21,248 nt of DNA from a virus: positions 1-21,248 of the IMG/VR virus record IMGVR_UViG_3300000117_000339; one strand, given 5' to 3'. The notes beneath the pieces were generated by a model. It worked only from the letters and a program-made list of their open reading frames with translations. It did no database searches and was not told the DNA's origin. Shown in pieces: positions 13,293 to 20,165 of the stretch (within the stretch, counting starts at the first letter, position 1; every line of letters starts with the position of its first letter). Made by a program: the position numbers and the translations under genes.

Positions 13293-15071
13293 CTATACTT
13301 GTGTACTTACAGCAGTAACTACGATCCCAGGTCGAGCCGTATTACCCGGAACACTTTTATCACCATGTGGTCTGAGAACGTCTCCGCTCGCTAGCTTTAC
13401 AGATGCGGTCATATTATATGGGAAAGATCCAGTCTGACCGTGACCCAAACATACTCTATGCGCGGCTGTAATAGAAACAGGGTTAGTAGTAAGTTGATTA
13501 CTATTTAAACTAATACCAGAAACTGCGTGAGCTCCTCCAGGAGAGTATTGTGCCCATGACATAGTCACTACACAATCTCTTGTGGCTGTAACCGCAAACC
13601 CATTTGTAGAATCATTAGTTATAGTTAACATGGACTCACCAGTATTTGTATCCTGTGTAGTAAAATATGGGATAGACGTATTAGTAGACCCATATCCAGC
13701 ATGTCCAGAATATGCAATATATTGGTGAAATGTAGAAACAGTTCCAACAATCAACCAATTACTTCCGTCACAAATAAGTTCTAAAGCCTCATACTGTTTC
13801 TGGATAGTTTTAGTAGTGGATCCATTTATAGTCTCACTAGCATTACCATCTACTGTAATATCATTAGAATCACTAGTAGTTTTTACAATCTTTAACTTTC
13901 TACCACTATTTCCAGAAGCTGCATAAAGATTTACAGTAACGGCACCGGCAGATGTATCAACTTTTATAGTATCATCAGTAGTTAGGGCAGTGTATGGAGA
14001 GTCTCCATTATTTATAGAAGTAACAGCCACAGGAGATGCGGTATTTGTAGCCCATGCAGGAACTCCGCCAGATACTTGTAATACCTGACCAGCAGATCCG
14101 ATCCCTAATCTAGAAGCGGTAGTTCCACTAGAAGAATATATAATATCCCCTGTAGTAGTTATTGTAGTAGGTAGTTTTGCATCTATTTGCGTCTGAGCAT
14201 TAGAGCTTAGGGTATTAATATACTGAAATTCAGTACTAGTAACACTTCCATCAGCAATCTTAGTAGCATCTATCGCAGCACCGGCTTTAATATCCGCATT
14301 CACAATATTAGTAATGGTATTATTATCAGAATCTATAGTCTTATTTGTTAAAGTATCTGTAGAGCTAGTGCCAACTTTAGTATCTAACTGAGTCTGAATA
14401 GCACTTGTAACACCATTAACATATCCAATCTCAGTAGCAGTAGTAGTAGCAGCGCTTACAAAGCCAGATCCATCACTAACTACCGCTCTAGATGCAGTTA
14501 CTGCAGCTAATTTATCAACCGCAATTGCAGCAGAAGCCTTAATATCCGCATTTACAATATTAGTAATGGTATTATTATCAGAATCGATAGATTTATTAGT
14601 GAGTGTAGCAGTATCATCTTGTAACACTATTGTACCAGTAGCATCAGGAGAACTGAGCGTTCTAGTAGTTCCGGTAGTTATAGAAGCTGCATTTAGCGCA
14701 ATAACTTTAGTATTATCAGCATTATCAACGATCGTAAGACCATCATCCTGTATTTCTATTGTCCCAACCGACGCGCCGAATTCCACTTCATCACTAGTAT
14801 TTATCTTTGCGAGATTTATATTCCCAGAATTAGCCTGATTTCTACCACGCAAATACTCATCATTAGCTAGCAATATCTTGGCGCCAGTGATGGTATCATC
14901 AGCGAAGGCTCCAGCGGATAGTTGAACACCCTTTCCAGACGCTCCCGTATGATCATGGGTAGCAATCTTTAAGAATGTATCTGTCCTCATAGTCTCGTCC
15001 CAGCCCGTAGACCCGCGAGTTGGTACTTTTATCTGTAGCTGAGAAGTAGTACCTATTGTAATAAATGGCAT
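13293..15071 (-). CDS. Tail fibre / receptor-binding protein with internal repeats
   Basis: A 592-residue protein that should form trimeric fibres for host recognition. The N-terminal part (about 1-110) includes ATHDHTGASGKGVQL and likely attaches to the tail. Residues about 155-310 hold two long repeats: TLTNK(S/T)IDSDNNTITNI and VNADIKA(S/G)AAI, each followed by a TEIGYVNGVTSAIQTQLDTK-like unit (EFQYINTLSSNAQTQIDAK in the second). This is the familiar phage fibre shaft repeat. Residues about 340-440 form a beta segment (DTIKVDTSAGAVTVNLYAAS). The last 140 residues (from FHQYIAYSGHAGYG) look like a C1q/TNF-type jelly-roll tip. The putative chaperone gene follows. Confidence 0.8.
   Translation of the reverse strand: MPFITIGTTSQLQIKVPTRGSTGWDETMRTDTFLKIATHDHTGASGKGVQLSAGAFADDTITGAKILLANDEYLRGRNQANSGNINLAKINTSDEVEFGASVGTIEIQDDGLTIVDNADNTKVIALNAASITTGTTRTLSSPDATGTIVLQDDTATLTNKSIDSDNNTITNIVNADIKASAAIAVDKLAAVTASRAVVSDGSGFVSAATTTATEIGYVNGVTSAIQTQLDTKVGTSSTDTLTNKTIDSDNNTITNIVNADIKAGAAIDATKIADGSVTSTEFQYINTLSSNAQTQIDAKLPTTITTTGDIIYSSSGTTASRLGIGSAGQVLQVSGGVPAWATNTASPVAVTSINNGDSPYTALTTDDTIKVDTSAGAVTVNLYAASGNSGRKLKIVKTTSDSNDITVDGNASETINGSTTKTIQKQYEALELICDGSNWLIVGTVSTFHQYIAYSGHAGYGSTNTSIPYFTTQDTNTGESMLTITNDSTNGFAVTATRDCVVTMSWAQYSPGGAHAVSGISLNSNQLTTNPVSITAAHRVCLGHGQTGSFPYNMTASVKLASGDVLRPHGDKSVPGNTARPGIVVTAVSTQV
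14287..14338 (-). repeat. 52-bp fibre-shaft repeat, downstream copy
   Basis: Matches 14539-14590 with two differences over 52 bp, 252 bp (84 codons) apart and in frame. It encodes the IDSDNNTITNIVNADIK segment of the second shaft repeat. DNA identity this high shows recent duplication or conversion within the fibre gene. Confidence 0.9.
14539..14590 (-). repeat. 52-bp fibre-shaft repeat, upstream copy
   Basis: Partner of 14287-14338, encoding the same peptide in the first shaft repeat. The two differences are at CATT(C/T)AC and AATC(T/G)ATAG. Confidence 0.9.
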
Positions 15072-15081
15072 AGCCTACTCC

Positions 15082-15453
15082 CTACCGTTGATTCCCAAAG
15101 TGTAATTCTACTTTAACAGTTGCACCACTAGTAGTAGATGCACTCAAAATAGATGCTCTAACATGCGGTAAAATCGGAATTGTTACATCATGAATAAGAA
15201 CAGCTGCATCTGTTGACTGAGCTGATCCGGCTTTCCATGTATGCCACACCACACCATCTGCACTATGTTCGATAGTTGTAGTATATGTTCCATCTGTTCT
15301 AGAAGATACAGTACTAATTGCAATTATTTGGTTCGCATGTACCGGCAAAAGCCTAGCTGTACTAGTTGTAGTGGTATCAGATGTTATTGCCGTTGCGGGA
15401 AATAGATCCACCGGTTTTCCGTTTCCATCTTTTGTTTGATTATGACTTGCCAT
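15082..15453 (-). CDS. Small beta-rich virion protein
   Basis: A 123-residue Thr/Ser-rich protein with no signal or membrane segment. Core strands include YTTTIEHSADGVVWHTWKA, AAVLIHDVTIPILPHVRASI and ATVKVELHFGN, suggesting a small jelly-roll or immunoglobulin-like fold. AAAGGAAA precedes the ATG. It lies just before the fibre gene in a run of four small virion-type genes, so a decoration or fibre-attachment role is plausible but unproven. Confidence 0.55.
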   Translation of the reverse strand: MASHNQTKDGNGKPVDLFPATAITSDTTTTSTARLLPVHANQIIAISTVSSRTDGTYTTTIEHSADGVVWHTWKAGSAQSTDAAVLIHDVTIPILPHVRASILSASTTSGATVKVELHFGNQR

Positions 15454-15496
15454 TTTTTTCCTTTAGTTTTTTAGGGCTTCGTTATTGAAACCATTA

Positions 15497-16126
15497 CTAT
15501 ACTTTTAATCCGTATGCAATTGCATCGAATTGATCCACACCTGTGGTATTATCTCTTATTGTTATTTTTAACTGATCTGTTGTTCCAGCTCTTAGTTTAA
15601 ATCCATACCTCATTCCAAACACATTTTCAACATCTAAAACTGGTATATATCCTTCAGAAGTAGATATAACATTTGAAGCTCTAAATGCTCCAGTACCATC
15701 TCCATATCCCGGATTACCTACACATAACCTCACAAATTCAAAATTACTCGTTAATTGATCAGATATAATAACTGTTCCCTGATCTTGAGTAACCCATTCC
15801 AATTTACAACCATTTGATAATGCAGTTATATTACCAAATTTATTTAATGTAGCACCCGCATCAGCTATAACAAAACTAATTGTTTTTATGTAAATATCCT
15901 TTAACGGATCCGCATCTACAGTATATTCCACATTAGCAGAAGAACCATCAACTTGCATATCATTAGATCCGGCTGAGTTTGTAAAAAACTGTCTAACTGG
16001 AGCCATTAAAGTCGTATCACCTTTAGGTGGATGTGCGTGATTTACAACATTTAACTGCCCTTCCTCACTAACCTTAACATCATTTCCAGATCCATGCCCA
16101 TCTGCTAATATAGTTTTTATAGACAT
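15497..16126 (-). CDS. Virion protein with DGxGxGNxVKV N-terminal motif (A)
   Basis: A 209-residue beta-rich protein. Its N-terminus KTILADGHGSGNDVKVSEEG is shared in pattern with the neighbouring gene at 16130-16726, so the first 25 residues may be a common virion-binding anchor. The rest has alternating strands (YIKTISFVIADAGATLNKFG; FGMRYGFKLRAGTTDQLKIT) and ends DAIAYGLKV. There is no enzymatic motif. The two genes are four bases apart, in the same orientation and of similar length, which suggests paralogues or two alternative surface proteins. Confidence 0.55.
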   Translation of the reverse strand: MSIKTILADGHGSGNDVKVSEEGQLNVVNHAHPPKGDTTLMAPVRQFFTNSAGSNDMQVDGSSANVEYTVDADPLKDIYIKTISFVIADAGATLNKFGNITALSNGCKLEWVTQDQGTVIISDQLTSNFEFVRLCVGNPGYGDGTGAFRASNVISTSEGYIPVLDVENVFGMRYGFKLRAGTTDQLKITIRDNTTGVDQFDAIAYGLKV

Positions 16127-16129
16127 TTA

Positions 16130-16726
16130 TTAAACGTCCGATCCTTCACCATCTTTTAGGTGAACAATGAATGCTCCGTAATAATTAGCTGATCCAGAGC
16201 TTGCATTAGCTGTTAATTTAACCGCCATTGAACTCCCCTTTGGTAGTATCATATTAATTGTATAAAAAGATCTTCCACCTGGAGTGACTTGAAGTAAAGC
16301 TAAATCCTCTCCACCTGTAACAGTTCCACTTACTTTTCCTTTATAAAAGTTAACAGTAGCAGTTTTATTAGATCCAAAATTTCTATTAGCATTTAAAACA
16401 CCAGATACTGTAGCATCTGAAATTAAATCTCCACCAGTAGGATTTCTAACTACTGTAAGATATGGATCATCAGAGTGTGTAATACCCTCAAATGAACCTA
16501 TCGCAAGGGCTTCAATAACCATATCTAAATCTTCATTGTTTTTAATATACATTAAAGTAGCATCACCAGTTATGGACATTAACCCAGTATTTAAATTATA
16601 AGCATTTCCCTGCTCAGATGCTTGTATAGCCTCATCTTCAGAAACTGCTTGAACATGCAATCTATTATTGGCATCAACCTTTACATTATTCCCTTTTCCA
16701 GTTCCGTCACCTATTAGTACTGACAT
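16130..16726 (-). CDS. Virion protein with DGxGxGNxVKV N-terminal motif (B)
   Basis: A 198-residue beta-rich protein beginning SVLIGDGTGKGNNVKVDANN followed by RLHVQ, the same anchor-like motif as its neighbour. Later strands include LMYIKNNEDLDMVIEALAIG, TATVNFYKGKVSG and FYTINMILPKGSSMAVKLTA. GGAG lies about eight bases before the ATG. It is likely a capsid- or baseplate-attached surface protein; the exact role is unknown to me. Confidence 0.55.
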   Translation of the reverse strand: MSVLIGDGTGKGNNVKVDANNRLHVQAVSEDEAIQASEQGNAYNLNTGLMSITGDATLMYIKNNEDLDMVIEALAIGSFEGITHSDDPYLTVVRNPTGGDLISDATVSGVLNANRNFGSNKTATVNFYKGKVSGTVTGGEDLALLQVTPGGRSFYTINMILPKGSSMAVKLTANASSGSANYYGAFIVHLKDGEGSDV

Positions 16727-16729
16727 ATT

Positions 16730-17227
16730 TTAATCTCCATTAAGTTCTAAGCCAGTAACGGCTTGTAATTGTAATTCTAATCTTTCTATAGACTGTTGCA
16801 TACGCTTAACGTTGCAATTTAATTCTAAAAAATATTTATTTTGAGTGGCTAGTAGTTCCTCTATACCGCTATTTGTTTTTGGGTCTGTGTAAAATCCTGA
16901 AGCTATTAACTTAGGAATTTTTCCTTGTGCGGGACTATAAATATCACAATTAAATCTAATTAAATCATATCTACCAATATCTAAGATATGTAAATTACTA
17001 GCATCGCAAATTAAAGCGCCCTTAATTTTTGATATGTTAATCCAATCATTAGCTCCCTGCATCTTGCCTTGAACCAATATTTCATTCCCACCCTGCACAT
17101 TTTCCACCGCAATTACTAGAGACCTTTCTCCGTATATGCGTGTTCCATTTATAGGCTCTATTACACCTTGAGATGTAAAATTCGATTCTTTATGAAATCG
17201 ACTACTTAATGCTTGATAATCTGCCAT
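16730..17227 (-). CDS. Virion protein with C-terminal coiled coil; first gene after a leaderless promoter
   Basis: A 165-residue protein. Residues 1-110 are beta-rich (GERSLVIAVENVQGGNEILV; LDIGRYDLIRFNCDIYSP). Residues about 120-160 form a coiled coil (SGIEELLATQNKYFLELNCN, then KRMQQSIERLELQLQAV), suggesting an oligomeric stalk. There is no usable Shine-Dalgarno before the ATG and no alternative start with one; the next in-frame Met is far inside the beta domain. A TATAAT box ends seven bases before the ATG, so transcription should start at or beside it. It is the first gene of the tail/ejection/lysis unit. Confidence 0.6.
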   Translation of the reverse strand: MADYQALSSRFHKESNFTSQGVIEPINGTRIYGERSLVIAVENVQGGNEILVQGKMQGANDWINISKIKGALICDASNLHILDIGRYDLIRFNCDIYSPAQGKIPKLIASGFYTDPKTNSGIEELLATQNKYFLELNCNVKRMQQSIERLELQLQAVTGLELNGD

Positions 17228-17262
17228 AAACCTATTATACCATATTTATTGATAATATGCAA
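17228..17262 (-). promoter_or_regulatory. Extended -10 sigma70-type promoter for the tail/lysis unit
   Basis: On the minus strand, TTGCAT (17262-17257), a 17-base spacer and TATAAT (17239-17234), preceded by TG at the extended -10 position (TGGTATAAT). The -10 is a perfect consensus and the -35 matches TTG only. The discriminator is AGGTTT, then ATG. It lies between a terminator and the gene start in one of the few intergenic gaps of the late strand, which argues against chance. Confidence 0.75.
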
Positions 17263-17264
17263 GT

Positions 17265-17284
17265 AAAAAGGGGCATTTAGCCCC
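17265..17284 (-). terminator. Intrinsic terminator after the small head-associated gene
   Basis: Read on the minus strand: GGGGC (17284-17280), loop TAAAT, GCCCC (17274-17270), then TTTTT (17269-17265). It is a compact GC stem with a U-tract, 12 bases past the stop of the gene at 17297. It ends immediately before the -35 box of the next promoter. Confidence 0.85.
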
Positions 17285-17296
17285 CAAAATTACTGT

Positions 17297-17635
17297 CTAT
17301 CCTTCGTAGAATCCGCTTGCGTCACTACCAATTATAAGTAGTTGCACATCTCCGTCACTTAGTGCCGGTGTCTCATCGATATCATTAACCTTAACGACAA
17401 CAGTACTAGTAGTTGTAGTAATAGTAACAGCCTTATCGACCGCTTCCGCATTACCAACAGCTATAGGAGCTTGTGTAAAAGCCTTGTCAAAAGTAATGGT
17501 ATAGTGACCAGTACCAGTGTCAGCAATTGTACATTCTAGCTTAGAAGGTCCCTCAAGACTTGGTGTTCCAGTAGATCCTTCAATTCTAAGAGTAAGAACT
17601 CTCAACTTTCTTTGTTTACTCATTAATGGAGTCAT
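17297..17635 (-). CDS. Small head-associated protein (possible capsid decoration)
   Basis: A 112-residue protein just downstream of the capsid gene. It has a basic N-terminus (SKQRKLRVLTLRIEG) and Thr/Val-rich strands (GHYTITFDKAFTQAPIAVGN; VTITTTTSTVVVKVND), then a short acidic end (DVQLLIIGSDASGFYEG). AAAGGAT lies six bases before the first ATG, so I use that start over the Met at residue 5. Position and beta-rich composition suit a capsid decoration or head-completion protein; no family is recognised. It sits alone between two terminators, and no clear promoter of its own is visible. Confidence 0.5.
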   Translation of the reverse strand: MTPLMSKQRKLRVLTLRIEGSTGTPSLEGPSKLECTIADTGTGHYTITFDKAFTQAPIAVGNAEAVDKAVTITTTTSTVVVKVNDIDETPALSDGDVQLLIIGSDASGFYEG

Positions 17636-17684
17636 TTTTAATCCTTTGTAAAAGAGCCATCTTCCATATCCAGCTCAGTATGTT

Positions 17685-17714
17685 AAAAAAGGGATGCAAC
17701 GATTGCTGCACCCC
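17685..17714 (-). terminator. Intrinsic terminator after the major capsid gene
   Basis: Read on the minus strand, GGGGTGCAG pairs with TTGCATCCC (two G-T pairs) around a short loop, followed by TTTTTT. The stem spans 17714-17691 and the T-run 17690-17685. A strong terminator right after the major capsid gene is common in phages and keeps capsid mRNA abundant, with partial read-through to the next gene. Confidence 0.85.
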
Positions 17715-17749
17715 TAGTCGCGCCGACCGGGAGAAATCAGCGCTTAGTT

Positions 17750-19003
17750 TTAGCTATCAGCTAATCCAGTCAAACGACCTTGAAATCGTGGCTGAATGAA
17801 GATTTCCATGTACCCACCATAACGTGCTTGGTAAGTATCAGAAGCATCTCTTCTAAGGAAAACTGTTCCGTCTTCGTCAAACCAACCAAAATCAGGAGCA
17901 TGAAGAGCTTCAATTTTGTTTGTGTTGATTGCGTAAACATAGTCTTTCTGAACAAATCTGTCAGCAACTATAGGAACTGGTCCAGAAGCACTCATGAATT
18001 GAAGAGCACTGAAAGAAACTTTTCCAACTAAACGCTCATCACGTGGTTGTACTTCAATTCTTTTATGATCACTCATGAAATCTTTGATTTTACGGAATTG
18101 GTAGTAAGAAGCAACGATCATGTCAGGAGTTTCTCCACTTTCTTCTTCAATCTCTAATACCAATTGGTTTAGAAGATCTTCAGAGATAGCAGCTCCGCCA
18201 GCAGCGATGCTTGTACCTTGGAAACGTCTTTGAGTGTGTGAAACACCATAAGTAGTTCCAGAAGTATTTCCGATCATTGCAAGACCTTCAGGATCTGTAT
18301 CTTTTGATCCCTGACAGTAAATAACGTCAGAAGTTGTAAATGGATTTGCACCAGCAAGTGTTCCAAGACGTGAAGAAGTTCCAACAAGTTGAAGCTGCTC
18401 AGATCCAGAAGTCTTTACAACAGCTTGGATAGAAAGATTAGTAGTTTCACTGTTAATATTAACGAGGTCACCTTCTTCAAAGTTTGCCCAGATAACAGAA
18501 GTAGCATCACCATCTACAAGAACGTCATAAGGATCACCAGCAGTACCGGCTCCTGTTACGTTAGAGTTACTTGCATTTCCAGTATAAAGAGCACCATCGC
18601 CAGCACCAAAAAGGATACGACTCATGTTTCTCTGAAGTGAAGATACAGCGCGCTTTGCAACATGCTCAAGAGCAGAAACGTCAAAGATACCTTTTTCGTT
18701 CTTACCAGCTTTCATTGCAAGTCTATCGATTTCAACAACAGAGTAAACTTTCTTATGAGTAAGCTCTGCCTGATCGTAAGAAGCACTGTCGTTAGAAACA
18801 GTTGGAAGGCTGTTTGTACCGAAACCAGAACCGTTTGAAAGTCCTAGTGATCTGTATTGTTTTTTACCAACAAAAGAGAATGATTTCTTGATTTTCATCC
18901 AAGTTACATTACTGTTATTGTATTGGTCCATTGATTTACCAGCAAATTCCTCTTTAAAAGCATCGGAAATGTCGGTAAGATTAAAATTTGTGCTATTAGC
19001 CAT
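17750..19003 (-). CDS. Major capsid protein, HK97 fold
   Basis: A 417-residue protein that forms the icosahedral shell. Visible landmarks are an N-terminal arm (about 1-40), KKVYSVVEIDRLAMKAG (E-loop to spine transition) and ALEHVAKRAVSSLQRNMSRI (long spine helix). A beta-rich insertion follows at about residues 140-232, then ESGETPDMIVASYYQFRKIK and PVPIVADRFVQKDYVYAINT (P- and A-domain). The end is ARYGGYMEIFIQPRFQGRLT, the typical closing strand of HK97-type capsids. It lies directly after the scaffold, has AGGAT upstream, and is followed by a strong terminator. Its codons (many Arg CGT) differ from the early genes, as expected for a highly expressed product. Confidence 0.9.
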   Translation of the reverse strand: MANSTNFNLTDISDAFKEEFAGKSMDQYNNSNVTWMKIKKSFSFVGKKQYRSLGLSNGSGFGTNSLPTVSNDSASYDQAELTHKKVYSVVEIDRLAMKAGKNEKGIFDVSALEHVAKRAVSSLQRNMSRILFGAGDGALYTGNASNSNVTGAGTAGDPYDVLVDGDATSVIWANFEEGDLVNINSETTNLSIQAVVKTSGSEQLQLVGTSSRLGTLAGANPFTTSDVIYCQGSKDTDPEGLAMIGNTSGTTYGVSHTQRRFQGTSIAAGGAAISEDLLNQLVLEIEEESGETPDMIVASYYQFRKIKDFMSDHKRIEVQPRDERLVGKVSFSALQFMSASGPVPIVADRFVQKDYVYAINTNKIEALHAPDFGWFDEDGTVFLRRDASDTYQARYGGYMEIFIQPRFQGRLTGLADS

Positions 19004-19013
19004 TTTCTAAATC

Positions 19014-20165
19014 CTATTCAAAAAAATTAATGTTTGAACCCCTATGGTTCAGTTTTTGTTCAAATTTATGTGATTTTTCTATCTTAGGTGGTTTCTTTTC
19101 AGTAGCAACCTTCTTTGATAAATTAACCACTGCCTTGTCAACGTCAGTACCCCATAGTTTAGTAGCTGTATCAAGCAGTTGTTCATCAGTTATCTGAGGG
19201 TTACCTCTAAGGAGGCTCTCTAACTGTAACACTTTTTGATCATCTTCTAACAATTTGGCATCAACTTTGCCTAAAGCATTATCGACTCTATCTAATCTAA
19301 CCATTGAACTATGAAGTTCTAAGACATTTTCCGGATTTACTTCTGTCTTATAAACTTCTTGTAACTCAGTAGCTATATAGTTGAGTCTCTCATCATCGAT
19401 TCCATGAGTCTCTTGCATCTCTGAATAACGGTTACGAAGTTCCACTTGGGCTTGCTCCGATGCGCGCTTTTGAGCTGCATTCTCTTGTTGTCGACGTAAG
19501 TAATCTAATTCCTCTCTTTGATCATAATGTAAGCGCTGAGTCTCATCCATTTGTAAATACTCACCGTATTTATTAAGCAGCTCTGATCTAAGTTGCTTTT
19601 TGTATTCTAATGGATTGATTCCTACAGCTTCAGCCAATCTTATCAATCCTTCCACTTTATCTTCTTTACTAACTTCTGCAAATTTAGATATATATTTATT
19701 AACTGCATCTAAATCTTTCTTATATGCACCACGTTCTTGATCTAACTCAGAGTATTTCTTATCCCAGCTTTGTTTTCCACTATAATTATTTAGTAATTCC
19801 TGTAGCCCAACTTCTACTTCTTCACCATCAACTTTGTGCGTAAACTTAGCTTCTGCCGGTATCTCATACTTCTCTTCGCCATATAAAGCGTTAAGTTTTT
19901 TAATCTGATCTTCTATTTCTTCCTTAATTTCTTCTGCAGTCTCTGCTGCCTGTTCTCCAACTACTTCCTCTTCCTGCTTCATCTCAACTTCAGCTTCAGT
20001 AGATGAGACCACCTCCTTTTCTGCCTCCGGCTCCTCTTGAGTCTCTGGCTCCTCTTCTTGCTTAAAGAGATCGGGTGTTTGGTCGTCCATGTCATTAGTT
20101 GTAAAAGATTCCTCTTTCAACGACTCTGGACGTTCATCATTGTTTCTAAAAAAATCATATCCCAC
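19014..20165 (-). CDS. Capsid scaffolding protein
   Basis: A 383-residue, highly charged helical protein. An acidic disordered stretch at about 25-90 (KQEEEPETQEEPEAEKEVV; MKQEEEVVGEQAAETAEEIK) precedes a motif EIPAEAKFTHKVDGEEVEVG and LQELLNNYSGKQSWDKKYSE, which recurs in phage scaffolds. Long coiled coils follow (REELDYLRRQQENAAQKRAS), and the C-terminus is basic (TEKKPPKIEKSHKFEQKLNH), probably the capsid-binding tail. The start is GTG (20165-20163), with GGGAG seven bases upstream and a TAGTG overlap with the portal stop. It directs procapsid assembly and is lost during maturation. The position between portal and capsid is classical. Confidence 0.85.
   Translation of the reverse strand: MGYDFFRNNDERPESLKEESFTTNDMDDQTPDLFKQEEEPETQEEPEAEKEVVSSTEAEVEMKQEEEVVGEQAAETAEEIKEEIEDQIKKLNALYGEEKYEIPAEAKFTHKVDGEEVEVGLQELLNNYSGKQSWDKKYSELDQERGAYKKDLDAVNKYISKFAEVSKEDKVEGLIRLAEAVGINPLEYKKQLRSELLNKYGEYLQMDETQRLHYDQREELDYLRRQQENAAQKRASEQAQVELRNRYSEMQETHGIDDERLNYIATELQEVYKTEVNPENVLELHSSMVRLDRVDNALGKVDAKLLEDDQKVLQLESLLRGNPQITDEQLLDTATKLWGTDVDKAVVNLSKKVATEKKPPKIEKSHKFEQKLNHRGSNINFFE

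Noticed and set aside
15454-15496. Promoter-like TATAGT on the minus strand between two virion genes
   Set aside because: The nearest TTGCAT is only 12 bases upstream, too short for a sigma70 spacer, and no terminator or other boundary is present there.
15514-15525. Perfect 12-bp palindrome ATGCAATTGCAT
   Set aside because: It lies within coding sequence near the 3' end of a virion gene, is a single copy and has no promoter nearby; chance is sufficient in AT-rich DNA.
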